In this document: piece by piece, positions 53,159 through 63,300 of the stretch
Layout of the letters: every line of letters begins with the position of its first letter
How positions within the stretch are numbered: position 1 is the first letter of the stretch
Source: DASCQC01 sp036012865
Lineage (GTDB): Bacteria > Pseudomonadota > Gammaproteobacteria > Comchoanobacterales > Comchoanobacteraceae
DNA length: 64,000 nucleotides
Direction of reading: 5' to 3'
Assembly (NCBI GenBank): GCA_036012865.1
Contig: DASCQC010000016.1
Coordinates: 65,580 to 129,579 of the forward strand
Translations under genes and position numbers: made by a program
The notes under the pieces: generated by a model
The model's database searches: none
Told to the model about the DNA's origin: nothing
What the model saw: only the letters and a program-made list of their open reading frames with translations

Positions 53159-54459
53159 TGGAAAAAAGCAATTTATTCCAGGGGGATCGTTCTCGTTGGG
53201 GAATGTATATAGTGTTTGCTTTAGTGGCTGGAGTAGTCTCTATAATACAATCACCCATCATGTTTCCTGATTCTGGTACATACCTTTCTGCATCGCCTAT
53301 AAGAACATTGGCTTACCCCATGACATTAAAATTGTTTAATCTTGTTTTGGGTTCGTATGGTTTAAAAACTTTGCTTGCGTTTCAATTGTTTTTTGTGATG
53401 AGCGTATCAAGGGTATTGGTTAATTGTATTGCAGATGTTTTTGATCTTAATGGGTATGTTAAATTAATGCTGTTTTTTATTAGCTTGTACCCTTGGCTTC
53501 TAGTAGGCGAGTTAAGGTTTGCTATGGTGGTGTTAACTGAGCCATTAACGTATGTTTTCGCGGTATCGGTTATTATTGGGATAACAAAATTATCTGAAAA
53601 TTATTCATTTAACTCTTTAATCCTGTGTGGAATATGGTTTTTATTGGCGATGCTGTTAAGGTCACAAATGACTTTTATGTGGGGTGGTTTTATGGCTTTA
53701 GCTATGTATTATGCGTGGTATCATAAGGCTTATAAAAATGCATTCTTGGTCGTTTTGGTGGCGTCATCAATGGTGGTTTTATCCTTGGGCATTAATAGTG
53801 TTTATCAAGTTAAAATGTTTGGAAAAACCGATAGTTCTTTTGCGTATAGTCAAGCACTTGTGCCTGCCTTATATATCTTAAATCAAGACACGATTAGTCA
53901 GGTTGAGTCTGAGGATTCACGTAACATGTTAACTTCTATTTATGCGGCAATGAAAACGCGGTGTTTATTGAAAAGCAGTCTGGATGATGCTGGCTGTGGT
54001 GCTTTAGGAAAGGAGCATTATATGCAATCGTACACCAGAATCTACTATAAGGTTATGAGTCCGATTGTCATGGCTTATACAAAGTCTCAAGGCCTCTCAT
54101 CAATGGCCACAGCATATCAGGACCTTGCGTATTCTTTGTTCGTTATAAAACTAACCAAAGAACCCTTTTCTCTTTTAAAACAGTATGTCCATAGCATGGT
54201 TGTTTTTGGTTTACATGGCAGGCATCTTACCCTTGCTTTTGGCGTGCTTTTAATGATGTCTATGGCCAGGTTAAGATATCAGAATGACTCAACATCAACA
54301 ATGTTGGCTTTGTTTTTGATCTTTCATCTTTGTAATCTTGTTTTGGTTAGTTTTTTCGAGGCGAATCTCTTTCGGTATATGTTTTATACTGAAGTTCCCC
54401 TGATGGTTATGATGTTTGCCTTTTTATCACAATATTTGATGAAGGTGTCTCAACGTTAA
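53155..54459 (+). CDS. Polytopic GT-C-like glycosyltransferase, paralogue 3
   Basis: A 434-residue membrane protein. Shared blocks are IMFPDSGTYLSA (Asp39), VLTEPLTYVF, CLLKSSLDDAGCGA followed by SYTRIYY, and NLFRYMFYTEVPL. It is coupled to paralogue 2 by ATGA overlap, and an ATG one codon later is also possible. The three copies differ widely outside these blocks, suggesting old duplications with different sugar or acceptor choice. Confidence 0.72.
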   Translation: MMEKSNLFQGDRSRWGMYIVFALVAGVVSIIQSPIMFPDSGTYLSASPIRTLAYPMTLKLFNLVLGSYGLKTLLAFQLFFVMSVSRVLVNCIADVFDLNGYVKLMLFFISLYPWLLVGELRFAMVVLTEPLTYVFAVSVIIGITKLSENYSFNSLILCGIWFLLAMLLRSQMTFMWGGFMALAMYYAWYHKAYKNAFLVVLVASSMVVLSLGINSVYQVKMFGKTDSSFAYSQALVPALYILNQDTISQVESEDSRNMLTSIYAAMKTRCLLKSSLDDAGCGALGKEHYMQSYTRIYYKVMSPIVMAYTKSQGLSSMATAYQDLAYSLFVIKLTKEPFSLLKQYVHSMVVFGLHGRHLTLAFGVLLMMSMARLRYQNDSTSTMLALFLIFHLCNLVLVSFFEANLFRYMFYTEVPLMVMMFAFLSQYLMKVSQR

Positions 54460-54643
54460 ACATTAACATACCATGATAGGGGTTTGTGTGGGTTCAACCT
54501 TCTATGTATTATGCTTTTGGGTATTCTATTTTGGAGATGTTTTCACGTTGGTTCCGTTATGATACCACGGAGTTTTTATATTTTCAGTTGTAGCTAAGAT
54601 AATCTACCCGTTGATAACCCTCATCGCTTGTGCTTTTTTTTAA

Positions 54644-55993
54644 CTATATGAGCTCCAATGGATGGACTCCGAAATCAGAACCGGTATTCAAGTCATCATA
54701 TTTATCGTCTGATATGGGTCTATTATTCTTAGCATATTTTATTTCTGTATCAAATCCTAAGAGGTTGATAGCACTTAAAGCCGCGTTACCAAAGCCTGCA
54801 ATAAATATGCCTTCTAATAATGACTTTTCTAATGAGCCGGCTATCGTGGGTGTATATTCCTCAAACCTATCATATTCGCTTTTATAAAACGAGAAAGTAA
54901 AAGCAATGACGTTATTATAGTAGTGAGCAACCCAACTAGGAATAATATTGCCCCTTTCAGCAATATTGCTGATGGATAATACTAAGAAAGTTCCGCTGTA
55001 CTGTAGAAAACATATGATACTAGCTGTAAGAAAACTAGTTGCTTTTTGTATGGCTTTGAAAGCACCATTATATCGATGGGCGTATGCAAATAACAGGCTT
55101 GAGGCAAAGGATAAAGTAACCGCTAAGTAGGTGTCTATAGAGTTATCTTCATTGACACAGTTTTTGATTAAAAATAAGCGGAATATAGCTTCTTCCCAAT
55201 AGGTTTGGAACATCAGTGTTAGATAGAGTGGCATCGTGACTTGAGGTATTGCTGCAAGGGCCACGTAAATCATGGATAGCACGCCTGAAGCATACAAAAG
55301 AGCAAGAATGGGAATAGAATAAGCGATAAACTGTAAGGCTACTTTATCCAGTTGATTGGGGAGCGGCGTTTTGATGCAGAAAAGGTTGGTCAGGTTGATG
55401 TTTCCATTATGAAAATTGTAGGCCGCAATAGTAGGCAAGATACATGAAAGACCAAGAAGGATGAAAGATGTAATTAAGGGACTTTCGGTGAGAATATAGG
55501 TTGCAATTATAAGGAAATTTAGTGGAAGAAAACTACCCATTAAGACACATAGCACGATTTCTTCGAAAGAGTAATGTTCTTTGTTGGAAATAAGCTGCCA
55601 GAACATAAGCACAGATGTGGTGAGAGCAAACCCTGTAGGTAATGCAAAACTAAGAATGAAAAGCAATACGGTGGTGGTTTTCAACATAGAGTGAGTGATA
55701 AAGTTCTTATTGCTCCATAGCTTGCTCCATAGCTTGAGAAAATATTTGGCCGGATAAATTATGGTTTGTGTTATAGAATCCTTGGGGTCAAAAGCCAACC
55801 CCAAAAATACCACAGTATGCACTACGATACTAATCAAGGTAGCCAATGGAGGAATAGAAAGTGCTAGTGTCCAAAAAATAGTCAGAAGGAAAGTGTTACA
55901 ATATATTAATAAAATAATACCAGAAGAGAGGAGTAATGTTTCCGCTATTCTATCAACATCAACTGATTTTTTATTCAAGATTAATCCAAGCAT
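54644..55993 (-). CDS. CPBP-type intramembrane metalloprotease-like protein
   Basis: A 449-residue polytopic protein with the three CPBP (Abi/Rce1-like) motifs in order: WEEAIFR (E267, E268, R272), FAYAH (F302, H306) and HYYNN (H357-xxx-N361). The catalytic core lies in the middle. About 200 residues of extra hydrophobic sequence precede it, and a soluble tail of about 75 residues (from YKSEYDRFEEYTP) follows, making it larger than typical family members of 220-300 residues. The ATG at 55993 has AAAAGGAT upstream. Function unknown; family members include CAAX proteases and bacteriocin-immunity proteins. Confidence 0.75.
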   Translation of the reverse strand: MLGLILNKKSVDVDRIAETLLLSSGIILLIYCNTFLLTIFWTLALSIPPLATLISIVVHTVVFLGLAFDPKDSITQTIIYPAKYFLKLWSKLWSNKNFITHSMLKTTTVLLFILSFALPTGFALTTSVLMFWQLISNKEHYSFEEIVLCVLMGSFLPLNFLIIATYILTESPLITSFILLGLSCILPTIAAYNFHNGNINLTNLFCIKTPLPNQLDKVALQFIAYSIPILALLYASGVLSMIYVALAAIPQVTMPLYLTLMFQTYWEEAIFRLFLIKNCVNEDNSIDTYLAVTLSFASSLLFAYAHRYNGAFKAIQKATSFLTASIICFLQYSGTFLVLSISNIAERGNIIPSWVAHYYNNVIAFTFSFYKSEYDRFEEYTPTIAGSLEKSLLEGIFIAGFGNAALSAINLLGFDTEIKYAKNNRPISDDKYDDLNTGSDFGVHPLELI

Positions 55994-56024
55994 GTGTTTA
56001 TCCTTTTAGTTAACTTATACGGTT

Positions 56025-56054
56025 AGTTTAATCACCGCATAATGCTAATGTCAA
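56025..56054 (-). promoter_or_regulatory. Probable sigma-70 promoter of the CPBP gene
   Basis: On the minus strand a consensus TTGACA (56054-56049), an 18-base spacer and TAAACT (56030-56025). The start codon lies about 30 bases further down, at 55993. Confidence 0.5.
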
Positions 56055-56291
56055 CGCTTAAAAATGATAAAATTTGGGAATTTCTCTATGTTTTTGATAA
56101 AGCTTGTTTTGTTTTTATCTGGAAAAAAGATTGTAAGGATGAGTATTGCTAGCTCATGTGCCTAGGACTATAAGAAACTCTATGGGTATTTTCATCGCTC
56201 CTTTTTCTTGTGACAGATTAACACAAAATATGAAGATAGTTGGCTAGAAAAAAACCTACTACATATTACATGAAGCCCAATGTCCGCACGT

Positions 56292-59200
56292 CTAATGTGG
56301 CAATGAATAATCCTCTTTGGTGGGTTTCTTGATATTGTCAGCACAGCACTCAGTGGTTATAATTGCCGTTGTGGATACCGCGAAGGCTGGTAATAGCTTA
56401 GCTAAGTAGATAGCTTTTGTAGGGGTAGGTAGTGCAGCCAGGGCTAAATTACTTAGGCTTGTGTACCAAGGCGTTTTTCCCGTTTTAATAGATTGATATT
56501 TATTTTGCATAAATGAAAGTGGTGTAGGGTGCCAAAAGAAGTTCAACAGCTTGCCATGCCATGTGTTCGCCTGTTGAGACTGATTCCATGACTCAAATAG
56601 TAAACCAGCAAGCATGAGCTGACTAATGAGGAAAATACTATCAGAGATTGGGTTGAGTATAAGAAAGCACGACATCATCATGGATAATAAGCAGGCTGCT
56701 TTGTGAAGTATAGGCATGCTTAGAATCTCTTTAACTAGGTTGATGTGCTCTTTAACAACAAACCAGATAGGTGTAATGATTAAAGCCTCAACAAAAGCTG
56801 GTATTATCCCAGCTTTTTCTTTGATGGATTGCCAATGAGTTGTCTTTGTTGCAAAGACAACTTTGTTTTCTTTAGGAGCAATGGCTTGGTGAGATAACAG
56901 GGCTAGTGTTGGTACAAGTTCTTGTGCTGTGATACTAATTTTTGTTAATTTATCAACATCTTGATAAAGTTCATTCAAAGCATTACTTATAGCGGTCTTT
57001 TTATTTTTTTCTGCTTCCGCCTCTAATTTTCCAATGTTTAGACAGATTGTAGAGTATTCATCTTGAGTTAGTGGTAATGGCCTTTGTTTATCAGCTAGTC
57101 GTCGTAAATTCATTTTCTCAATAGCTTTGTGATTAACTACTTTGTTTTTCATCAAATTCAACTCTTGTGAAGGAATAAGAAGCTGTTCAATTTCTTGACT
57201 TTCGACAGTGAGGGTTTTGTTGAATAGTTTCTTGATGATATCCTTTGGGTAGAAGCAAATGAATTCTAAAATATATTTTATGAAATCAGCGCTATGTTTT
57301 GTTCCACATAAATAGGCTATTGAGAGTTGTTCTATTTCCTCGGGTGTTATCTTATTGTTATTAAGCTTAAGTTGTTCTGTTAGCATGTCAACAATGTCAT
57401 TTTTGTCTCGTATGAGTTCTTCCTCATTCAAGGTTCTTTCCTCCTTGTTTTGTTCTGTTTTGTTAAGGGCTTTAAGAATATCATCACTTTCAGGCCAGGT
57501 TTCTCGAATGACTTCTTTTAGATTTTCTATTGGGGTTGCTTCTTGGTAAGAGAATGATAAACCGCTGTATATATTAAGTTGTTGTAAGGCTTGGGTGTTT
57601 AGAGTGTTTTGGAGTTCACTTGCCTTCATAATACCTAGCTCTTGTCCAAGTGCAATATCTTTAAGTGTTTCATAATGTATGTCATTGTCTTCGGATGTTG
57701 CTATACTCGAAACTAACATAGCTATAAGACTCGCTGCTGAGTAGAAAGCGACGCCATCACCTAATGTGCTAGCGCATGATAAAAACTTGTTTTCTTGATC
57801 CGAGTTTAGCTGCTGATGATCTTCGACGATGATTTTATAACTTTTGATTATTGTTTGGATTTTGTCACTTATGTGAATCCCTTCGAGACTAATTTTAACT
57901 AACCCTGTGGTTGAGGCATAACTCGCTATGAGTGGTATCAGTTCTTTATAAAGGGGTTGTTCCATCAACTTACTCAACCCTCTGTACCCCTGTCTGTACC
58001 CCTGCCTTAATATGCTTGAAAGTAGCTCTCTTACCAAACTGTTTGCAGTGATTTGTTGAAAAAAAGTTCTTCGGTGAAGGAAGAGTGCACTTTCTATTTT
58101 TCCTCTGGCGCTTCTACCTTCTTGGTCTCTTAATATGGTATTTATTCCATTGTGAGCTCTTGGTATACACCAATGTAGTTCTCTTAAAATTGAACGAGTT
58201 GCTATATAAAAATCTCTTTCTCTTTTCTTTTCAGTTATGTTGCTATTATCATATTGTCCAAGGACCCTTCTTAATACGATAGCAACTTTTTGTTTAAAGA
58301 CCTCTGTGTTTGTTTCACTTGTTGCTCTGATCTTCTGTTCAATCTCCTGGATGAATAATTCGGCGGCGTTAGGGTCATCTAAGTCAATCAACTCTTTATT
58401 TCTGTTTTTAACATCGCTCTTTAAATGCTTATAGAAGCCGTCTTTATATTCTTGATTATTATCAACCAGTTGTTTAAAACGATCAATGGTTGTCATCAAT
58501 AGTTCTTTTGGAAAATCAGAAGTTTCTTGGTATTCAGGGTTTTCATAACCATCATTGATTATTTTTCCAGACATATTTGGGACATCTATTTCTAAGATAT
58601 CGTGTGGTATTGCAGTTGACACATCAAGGTTGGTAGGGAAAGAATTGGTTGATTTTGTAAAGGTTGAAACTCTAGACATTACATACGTATACAGGGTTTT
58701 AATAAACAGATAAAAGCCATATGTATAGGGGCCTGATAGCCTTTCTTTGGCTTGTTTTAAACGGTTTATAACCACTGATTTGAAGCTTCCAGCTTTTTGT
58801 TTGAGGAGTTCTCTTGTGGGTACAAGTCCTACGGATACAAGGCCTAAAATAATGGGCGGTAGAAAGCTCAAAGAAACAAGTTGATACACGGGTAATATTG
58901 GGTTCATTATGAAATAAGCCCACGGTGCTGCCATAGAGGTGAAAAACAACAGGGCCTTAGTTTTATTAGACCAAACAATTTGTAGTGAGTTAGTAAGTGT
59001 TTTTTCACCTAATATTAAAATCAAGGTTACTTCTTTGATGACCGTCAATAAGTTTGCAATGTTTGATAGAGCGAAATCACATATCGACCAGATAGCTAAT
59101 TCCAGCTGGACCAAAACGTAAGTTATCTGATTCAGCACGTTGGCTAAAAAATCCGATTTGTTTGAAATAAATGTCCGGGTTTTACTAAAAGGGTACAAGA

Positions 59201-60284
59201 GTATATTTCGGCAATTTGCTAATACCTCGATAATGGGGGTTTGTCCATCAATGGCACTGTAAATTTGCTCATTAAGTTGTCCCAGGTCTGCAGGATTTTG
59301 AAATAAATCACTGATGTCGCTATATCGATCCGAGACTTTTTCGAAAAGATCTAAAATAATCATGAATTCAATGTATAGTCTAATAGGACCTAGAGCGGAA
59401 TTTAAAAATTTCATTAAATTATTTGAATTTTCGAATAATATTTTTATTTTTCCGACGGTTTTTGTTAAAAATGTTTTGAGGACTTGAAGGGAATTAATCA
59501 AGTTTACCGCCAATTCAATTTTATTTGAAGCATAGGTTACATAGAGTAATTGTGATGCAGTCCATAGGTTAAAAAAGATGTTCTCTTTATAATTATTTGA
59601 TATCAATCGACAATGATTTAGCAGTGTTACTATGTTTGCAAAGAGTAGACACCACAAAGGCAGTGTCATGGGGTTGAAAAGACTATAAAGAGCTGTTATC
59701 ACCACGAGAGGTATAAAAGCAAACATAAATAAGTTTTCTTTAATATAAGTCGATGCTTGTTGGATTTTTTCAGGAACCTTGCTATGAATTTTACTTTTAA
59801 AATAGACATCAGCTCGATTGATATATTGCATTGTTTGTGGAAACTTAAATAGGCTAGTGATGGGAAAGAAGATAATACTTGTAGAGAGTACGTCAATAAT
59901 ATTGAGGGATTGGTCTTTTGAAGATAGCTGCAGGAGTGCCGGGAAAAACGTTAATGCTATTGCGGCTAACCAGCTAATTTGAAATGAGAAAATAATAGGT
60001 ATGGTTAGGCGGGCATGATAGAGCATAAATATCCGAAATGAATACATCAAGGATTCATGTTGATCTGTTCCGCCTTGTGTAAAATCTGCACCTAAAGAAT
60101 TTGCGTTTTGCATGACGAATGGAAGTACTAGGGCATTTATCGAGTCTGAAATGAGTCTAAGCATTTGAATCTCTTTTTTAGTTATATCAAGGGGATTATT
60201 AAACATTTTGATGTAAGATGTCAACAGGTCTTTAACAAAAAAACCATAGGTGACAGTAATAGGAGGGATAGGTTTTTTATACAT
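56292..60284 (-). CDS. Very large polytopic membrane protein, unknown
   Basis: A 1330-residue protein of no family I recognise. The N-terminal 530 or so residues contain many hydrophobic segments (for example IIFSFQISWLAAIALTFFPA and MTLPLWCLLFANIVTLL). A long hydrophilic, helix-rich region follows at about 550-1100, with little membrane character. Hydrophobic segments return near the C terminus (KAACLLSMMMSCFLILNPI and ALAALPTPTKAIYLAKLLPA). A short in-frame repeat gives QGYRQGYRG (around 57987-58010). No catalytic motif is visible. It begins 30 bp after the stop of the P-loop NTPase gene on the same strand, so the two are probably co-transcribed. Confidence 0.82.
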   Translation of the reverse strand: MYKKPIPPITVTYGFFVKDLLTSYIKMFNNPLDITKKEIQMLRLISDSINALVLPFVMQNANSLGADFTQGGTDQHESLMYSFRIFMLYHARLTIPIIFSFQISWLAAIALTFFPALLQLSSKDQSLNIIDVLSTSIIFFPITSLFKFPQTMQYINRADVYFKSKIHSKVPEKIQQASTYIKENLFMFAFIPLVVITALYSLFNPMTLPLWCLLFANIVTLLNHCRLISNNYKENIFFNLWTASQLLYVTYASNKIELAVNLINSLQVLKTFLTKTVGKIKILFENSNNLMKFLNSALGPIRLYIEFMIILDLFEKVSDRYSDISDLFQNPADLGQLNEQIYSAIDGQTPIIEVLANCRNILLYPFSKTRTFISNKSDFLANVLNQITYVLVQLELAIWSICDFALSNIANLLTVIKEVTLILILGEKTLTNSLQIVWSNKTKALLFFTSMAAPWAYFIMNPILPVYQLVSLSFLPPIILGLVSVGLVPTRELLKQKAGSFKSVVINRLKQAKERLSGPYTYGFYLFIKTLYTYVMSRVSTFTKSTNSFPTNLDVSTAIPHDILEIDVPNMSGKIINDGYENPEYQETSDFPKELLMTTIDRFKQLVDNNQEYKDGFYKHLKSDVKNRNKELIDLDDPNAAELFIQEIEQKIRATSETNTEVFKQKVAIVLRRVLGQYDNSNITEKKRERDFYIATRSILRELHWCIPRAHNGINTILRDQEGRSARGKIESALFLHRRTFFQQITANSLVRELLSSILRQGYRQGYRGLSKLMEQPLYKELIPLIASYASTTGLVKISLEGIHISDKIQTIIKSYKIIVEDHQQLNSDQENKFLSCASTLGDGVAFYSAASLIAMLVSSIATSEDNDIHYETLKDIALGQELGIMKASELQNTLNTQALQQLNIYSGLSFSYQEATPIENLKEVIRETWPESDDILKALNKTEQNKEERTLNEEELIRDKNDIVDMLTEQLKLNNNKITPEEIEQLSIAYLCGTKHSADFIKYILEFICFYPKDIIKKLFNKTLTVESQEIEQLLIPSQELNLMKNKVVNHKAIEKMNLRRLADKQRPLPLTQDEYSTICLNIGKLEAEAEKNKKTAISNALNELYQDVDKLTKISITAQELVPTLALLSHQAIAPKENKVVFATKTTHWQSIKEKAGIIPAFVEALIITPIWFVVKEHINLVKEILSMPILHKAACLLSMMMSCFLILNPISDSIFLISQLMLAGLLFESWNQSQQANTWHGKLLNFFWHPTPLSFMQNKYQSIKTGKTPWYTSLSNLALAALPTPTKAIYLAKLLPAFAVSTTAIITTECCADNIKKPTKEDYSLPH

Positions 60285-60313
60285 TCTGTTTGGCTAGGCT
60301 TTTATGTGGCTGT

Positions 60314-63300
60314 TTAATAGGTTTTTTTCGTTATTAGTTGTTCTATGGTGTCATAATTGCCATCCTCTAGTTTTTTCCCTTCAATGGTTTTTGTGCTTCT
60401 ATTAAAAGTAATGTTGGTGTGGACAAATAATGCAGTTGTCTCAGTGGGGTTGTGTTGATAGCGTAGAAGCATAGATTGAGTGGCTTTGTGGGAATCAAGT
60501 TGGAGTAAGGTGGTGAAGGCTTGTTTTACAATATCTGCACACTGTCCCGGAGATGATACCCATGTTTCCAGTTTGCTGATAAAATAATCAAACCATGATG
60601 GAGTAAGGTATTTGAGGTTTTCGGTCATGTTGCTCATCCAGGTTTTTTTCCAAGAACGTGGAAGGTTGAAAGAGCTACTAAAATATAGGGTTATGGGTGT
60701 GTTCAATAGGGTTATGTTCTTCGAGCGAGTGCGGACATTATGATGACGTCCCTCAAATTGATCTATGACACCACTGCTTTTTTCAAAAGTATGTGTTAAT
60801 AGGTAGAACCTCAGTGTGTAAGGGTTTTCTAAGTATAATGATTCAGTGAGTGGAGGTAAGTTCTCATCAATGCATACTTTAAGCTGTTTGCGAAAATGGG
60901 GGTAATCATCAGAGGGTATTTGCCAGTAATACTCAATAAGTTGACAATAGTTATCGCATTCTTGGTGGGTTAATGCATGCAGTTCTATAGCATCGGTATC
61001 AACGATAGTTCGAAGTAAAATATTTAAATTATATAATAGGATGTCTAGCTTATCATTAGGATCAAGGGGCAGAGTATCTTGAGTTAGGATTTGAGTAAAC
61101 TTATAAATGAGTGTTAAGGAAACTTCAGATCGACATGCCTTAAATGAATTGACATCATAACACAAGAGAGCTTGCTTGATCATCTCCGTAAGTAGCTCAT
61201 GTTGTTCATTCATCTGATCTAAAACCCACTTGATTCTTTTTGAGGATAAAAAATACAGTGTGTTTTTTGCCATGGGGTTGTAAGGAGGGATTAATAGGTG
61301 AATGTTGTCATAGCAGTCAATGGCTTGAGTGATTTCCTCCTGGCTCATGGTGGAATCCTTAAGGGGTATTTGAGTTGATAAAGACGTTAATTGACGAGCG
61401 TAATCAACCCAGTGATGCAGATCACCTTTTTTTGTGCATAGCTCCATCTCTGTAGAAATGATTTGTGATAGGTAGGGCTGAATGTCATGAATGTCTTTAA
61501 AGCGTTTATCAAGATCATTGAGTTCCTTGGTGTTAGCAGAGTTTTGTTTTAAGACCTGTAACTGATTAACCGCATGAATCATTTTCAAAGTTGTTTTACA
61601 GTAATAAGCCACAATGGTTTCGGGGGAGAGTTCAGCAATCCAATACTGATAATTGAGAGGAGTTAGCAGGGTGTATAGATTCTTGACGAGGTCTTTTTGA
61701 TCAAAAAACAGGGCTAATGCATCACGATTTTTTTCTTTTAATGACCGAGAGAGATTATAGTTACTCATGGATTGTTTGATGGTGCTAATAAGTCTTTGTT
61801 GCCATATAGGTTCATTTTTTTCAAAATATTTTTTTGGCAGCAGTTCTCTAAGTTGCTGATGTATAATATTGTTGCCCTCTTCTTCTAGGGAGGAATTGAA
61901 GAGATTTTGAAAAATATTTTTCCACAGTTGTTGGTAATACTCATCGGCATAGCGAGTTATTAATTTGGGGTTATACAATTTGATGTTGGCGATTAAGGCA
62001 CAGACTTTGACATTGTATTCATGGTAATTAGTATCATCAAATAAAGTGATATTAATGGCATTAAAGGCATGTTTAAGTGTTTGATAATCATATAAGCCAA
62101 ATTCAATTAAATAGTTTACGAGTGAATGGAGAAGATAGTTTTTATCTTCATTATTCTGAAAGTTATAGGTGTTTTTTGTATAATCCAAGGTGAGTAGATG
62201 AATGGCTTGTAGGATGATTTTTTTACAATCACTTTTTACTTCTTCTCTTAATGACAGCATCAGAATTGCCTTTTGATAACTTTCAAAAAACCTATTATAT
62301 TCGATATTATCGCAATCAAAGAAGCCCATGAGAAGCCAGGGTAATAATTCTTCGTGGGTATGATTATGGTCAAGTACCAAGGCCAATGCATAGATGGAAT
62401 AGGTGTTTTGGTTATTAACACGCAGGTCTGTTTCTAAGGTTGTTTTAGAGGACGTCGGGTACCCGCTTTCAGGAAATAAAATGTGACGCAAGTGGCGGAG
62501 AGATTTAGCTGAAGATAGTGTGTCCTTGACGGATTTAAGCCATTGATCTATTGGTTTTTTAACCAGGTTTGTTTGTGTTTTCAAGAAATCTTCTTGTAAA
62601 TACCAGGAAGGAGCGCCCTGACAGGGTTCAATAAAATGTTCAATATGAGCGGGTACAAAAACTGGAAGAAAAGTGTTCATTGGAGTACATGAGTCTCGTA
62701 CCGAAATGCCGTATTCGTAGCATAGTTGATCGCGGTATGTTTTTAAGAATGTTGTGTTTTGAGGTAATTGCTCCATCAATGAATTGATTTTTTTTACCAC
62801 ATCTAATGGGTTTTGATTGGGTAAATTATCGATAACCATTTTTAAAAATTCTACAGACTTGACTTCATTGGGTTGTAGCATGTGAGTGACCATAGGGACA
62901 AAGAGCTCTATGAATGGTTCGGTTGTTAATACTTGAAGAAGGTGTTGAATGTGATAAGAATTAGATAATTCAGTATCAACAAAGTTGAGCGCCATGATAT
63001 AGGTTTTGATTTGAGAGTCAAACAGAGACACGGTATGATCTTGGGAATTGATAATAACAAGGTTAGCTTTGCTGGCAACATCTAGATACTGATGGAGAGG
63101 GCTTTTTTCTCTCATCTTTGGGGTAGTCGGAATTCCAGGAATAGTTTCATACAGTTCTTGGATAGAAACCCACGTTAGGCATTGCTGATAGCTGATATGA
63201 GATATTTTTTTCAGCATTTTTATAATGTCTAGAGTTATATCAACATGCTTCACCGGATTCATTTCAGTGGTTATTTTTTGAATGTAAGACAAAAATAATT

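Noticed and set aside
57987..58010. Short CTGTACCCCTG tandem repeat, considered as a CRISPR or satellite
   Set aside because: Only two short in-frame units inside the 1330-aa gene, with no spacers.
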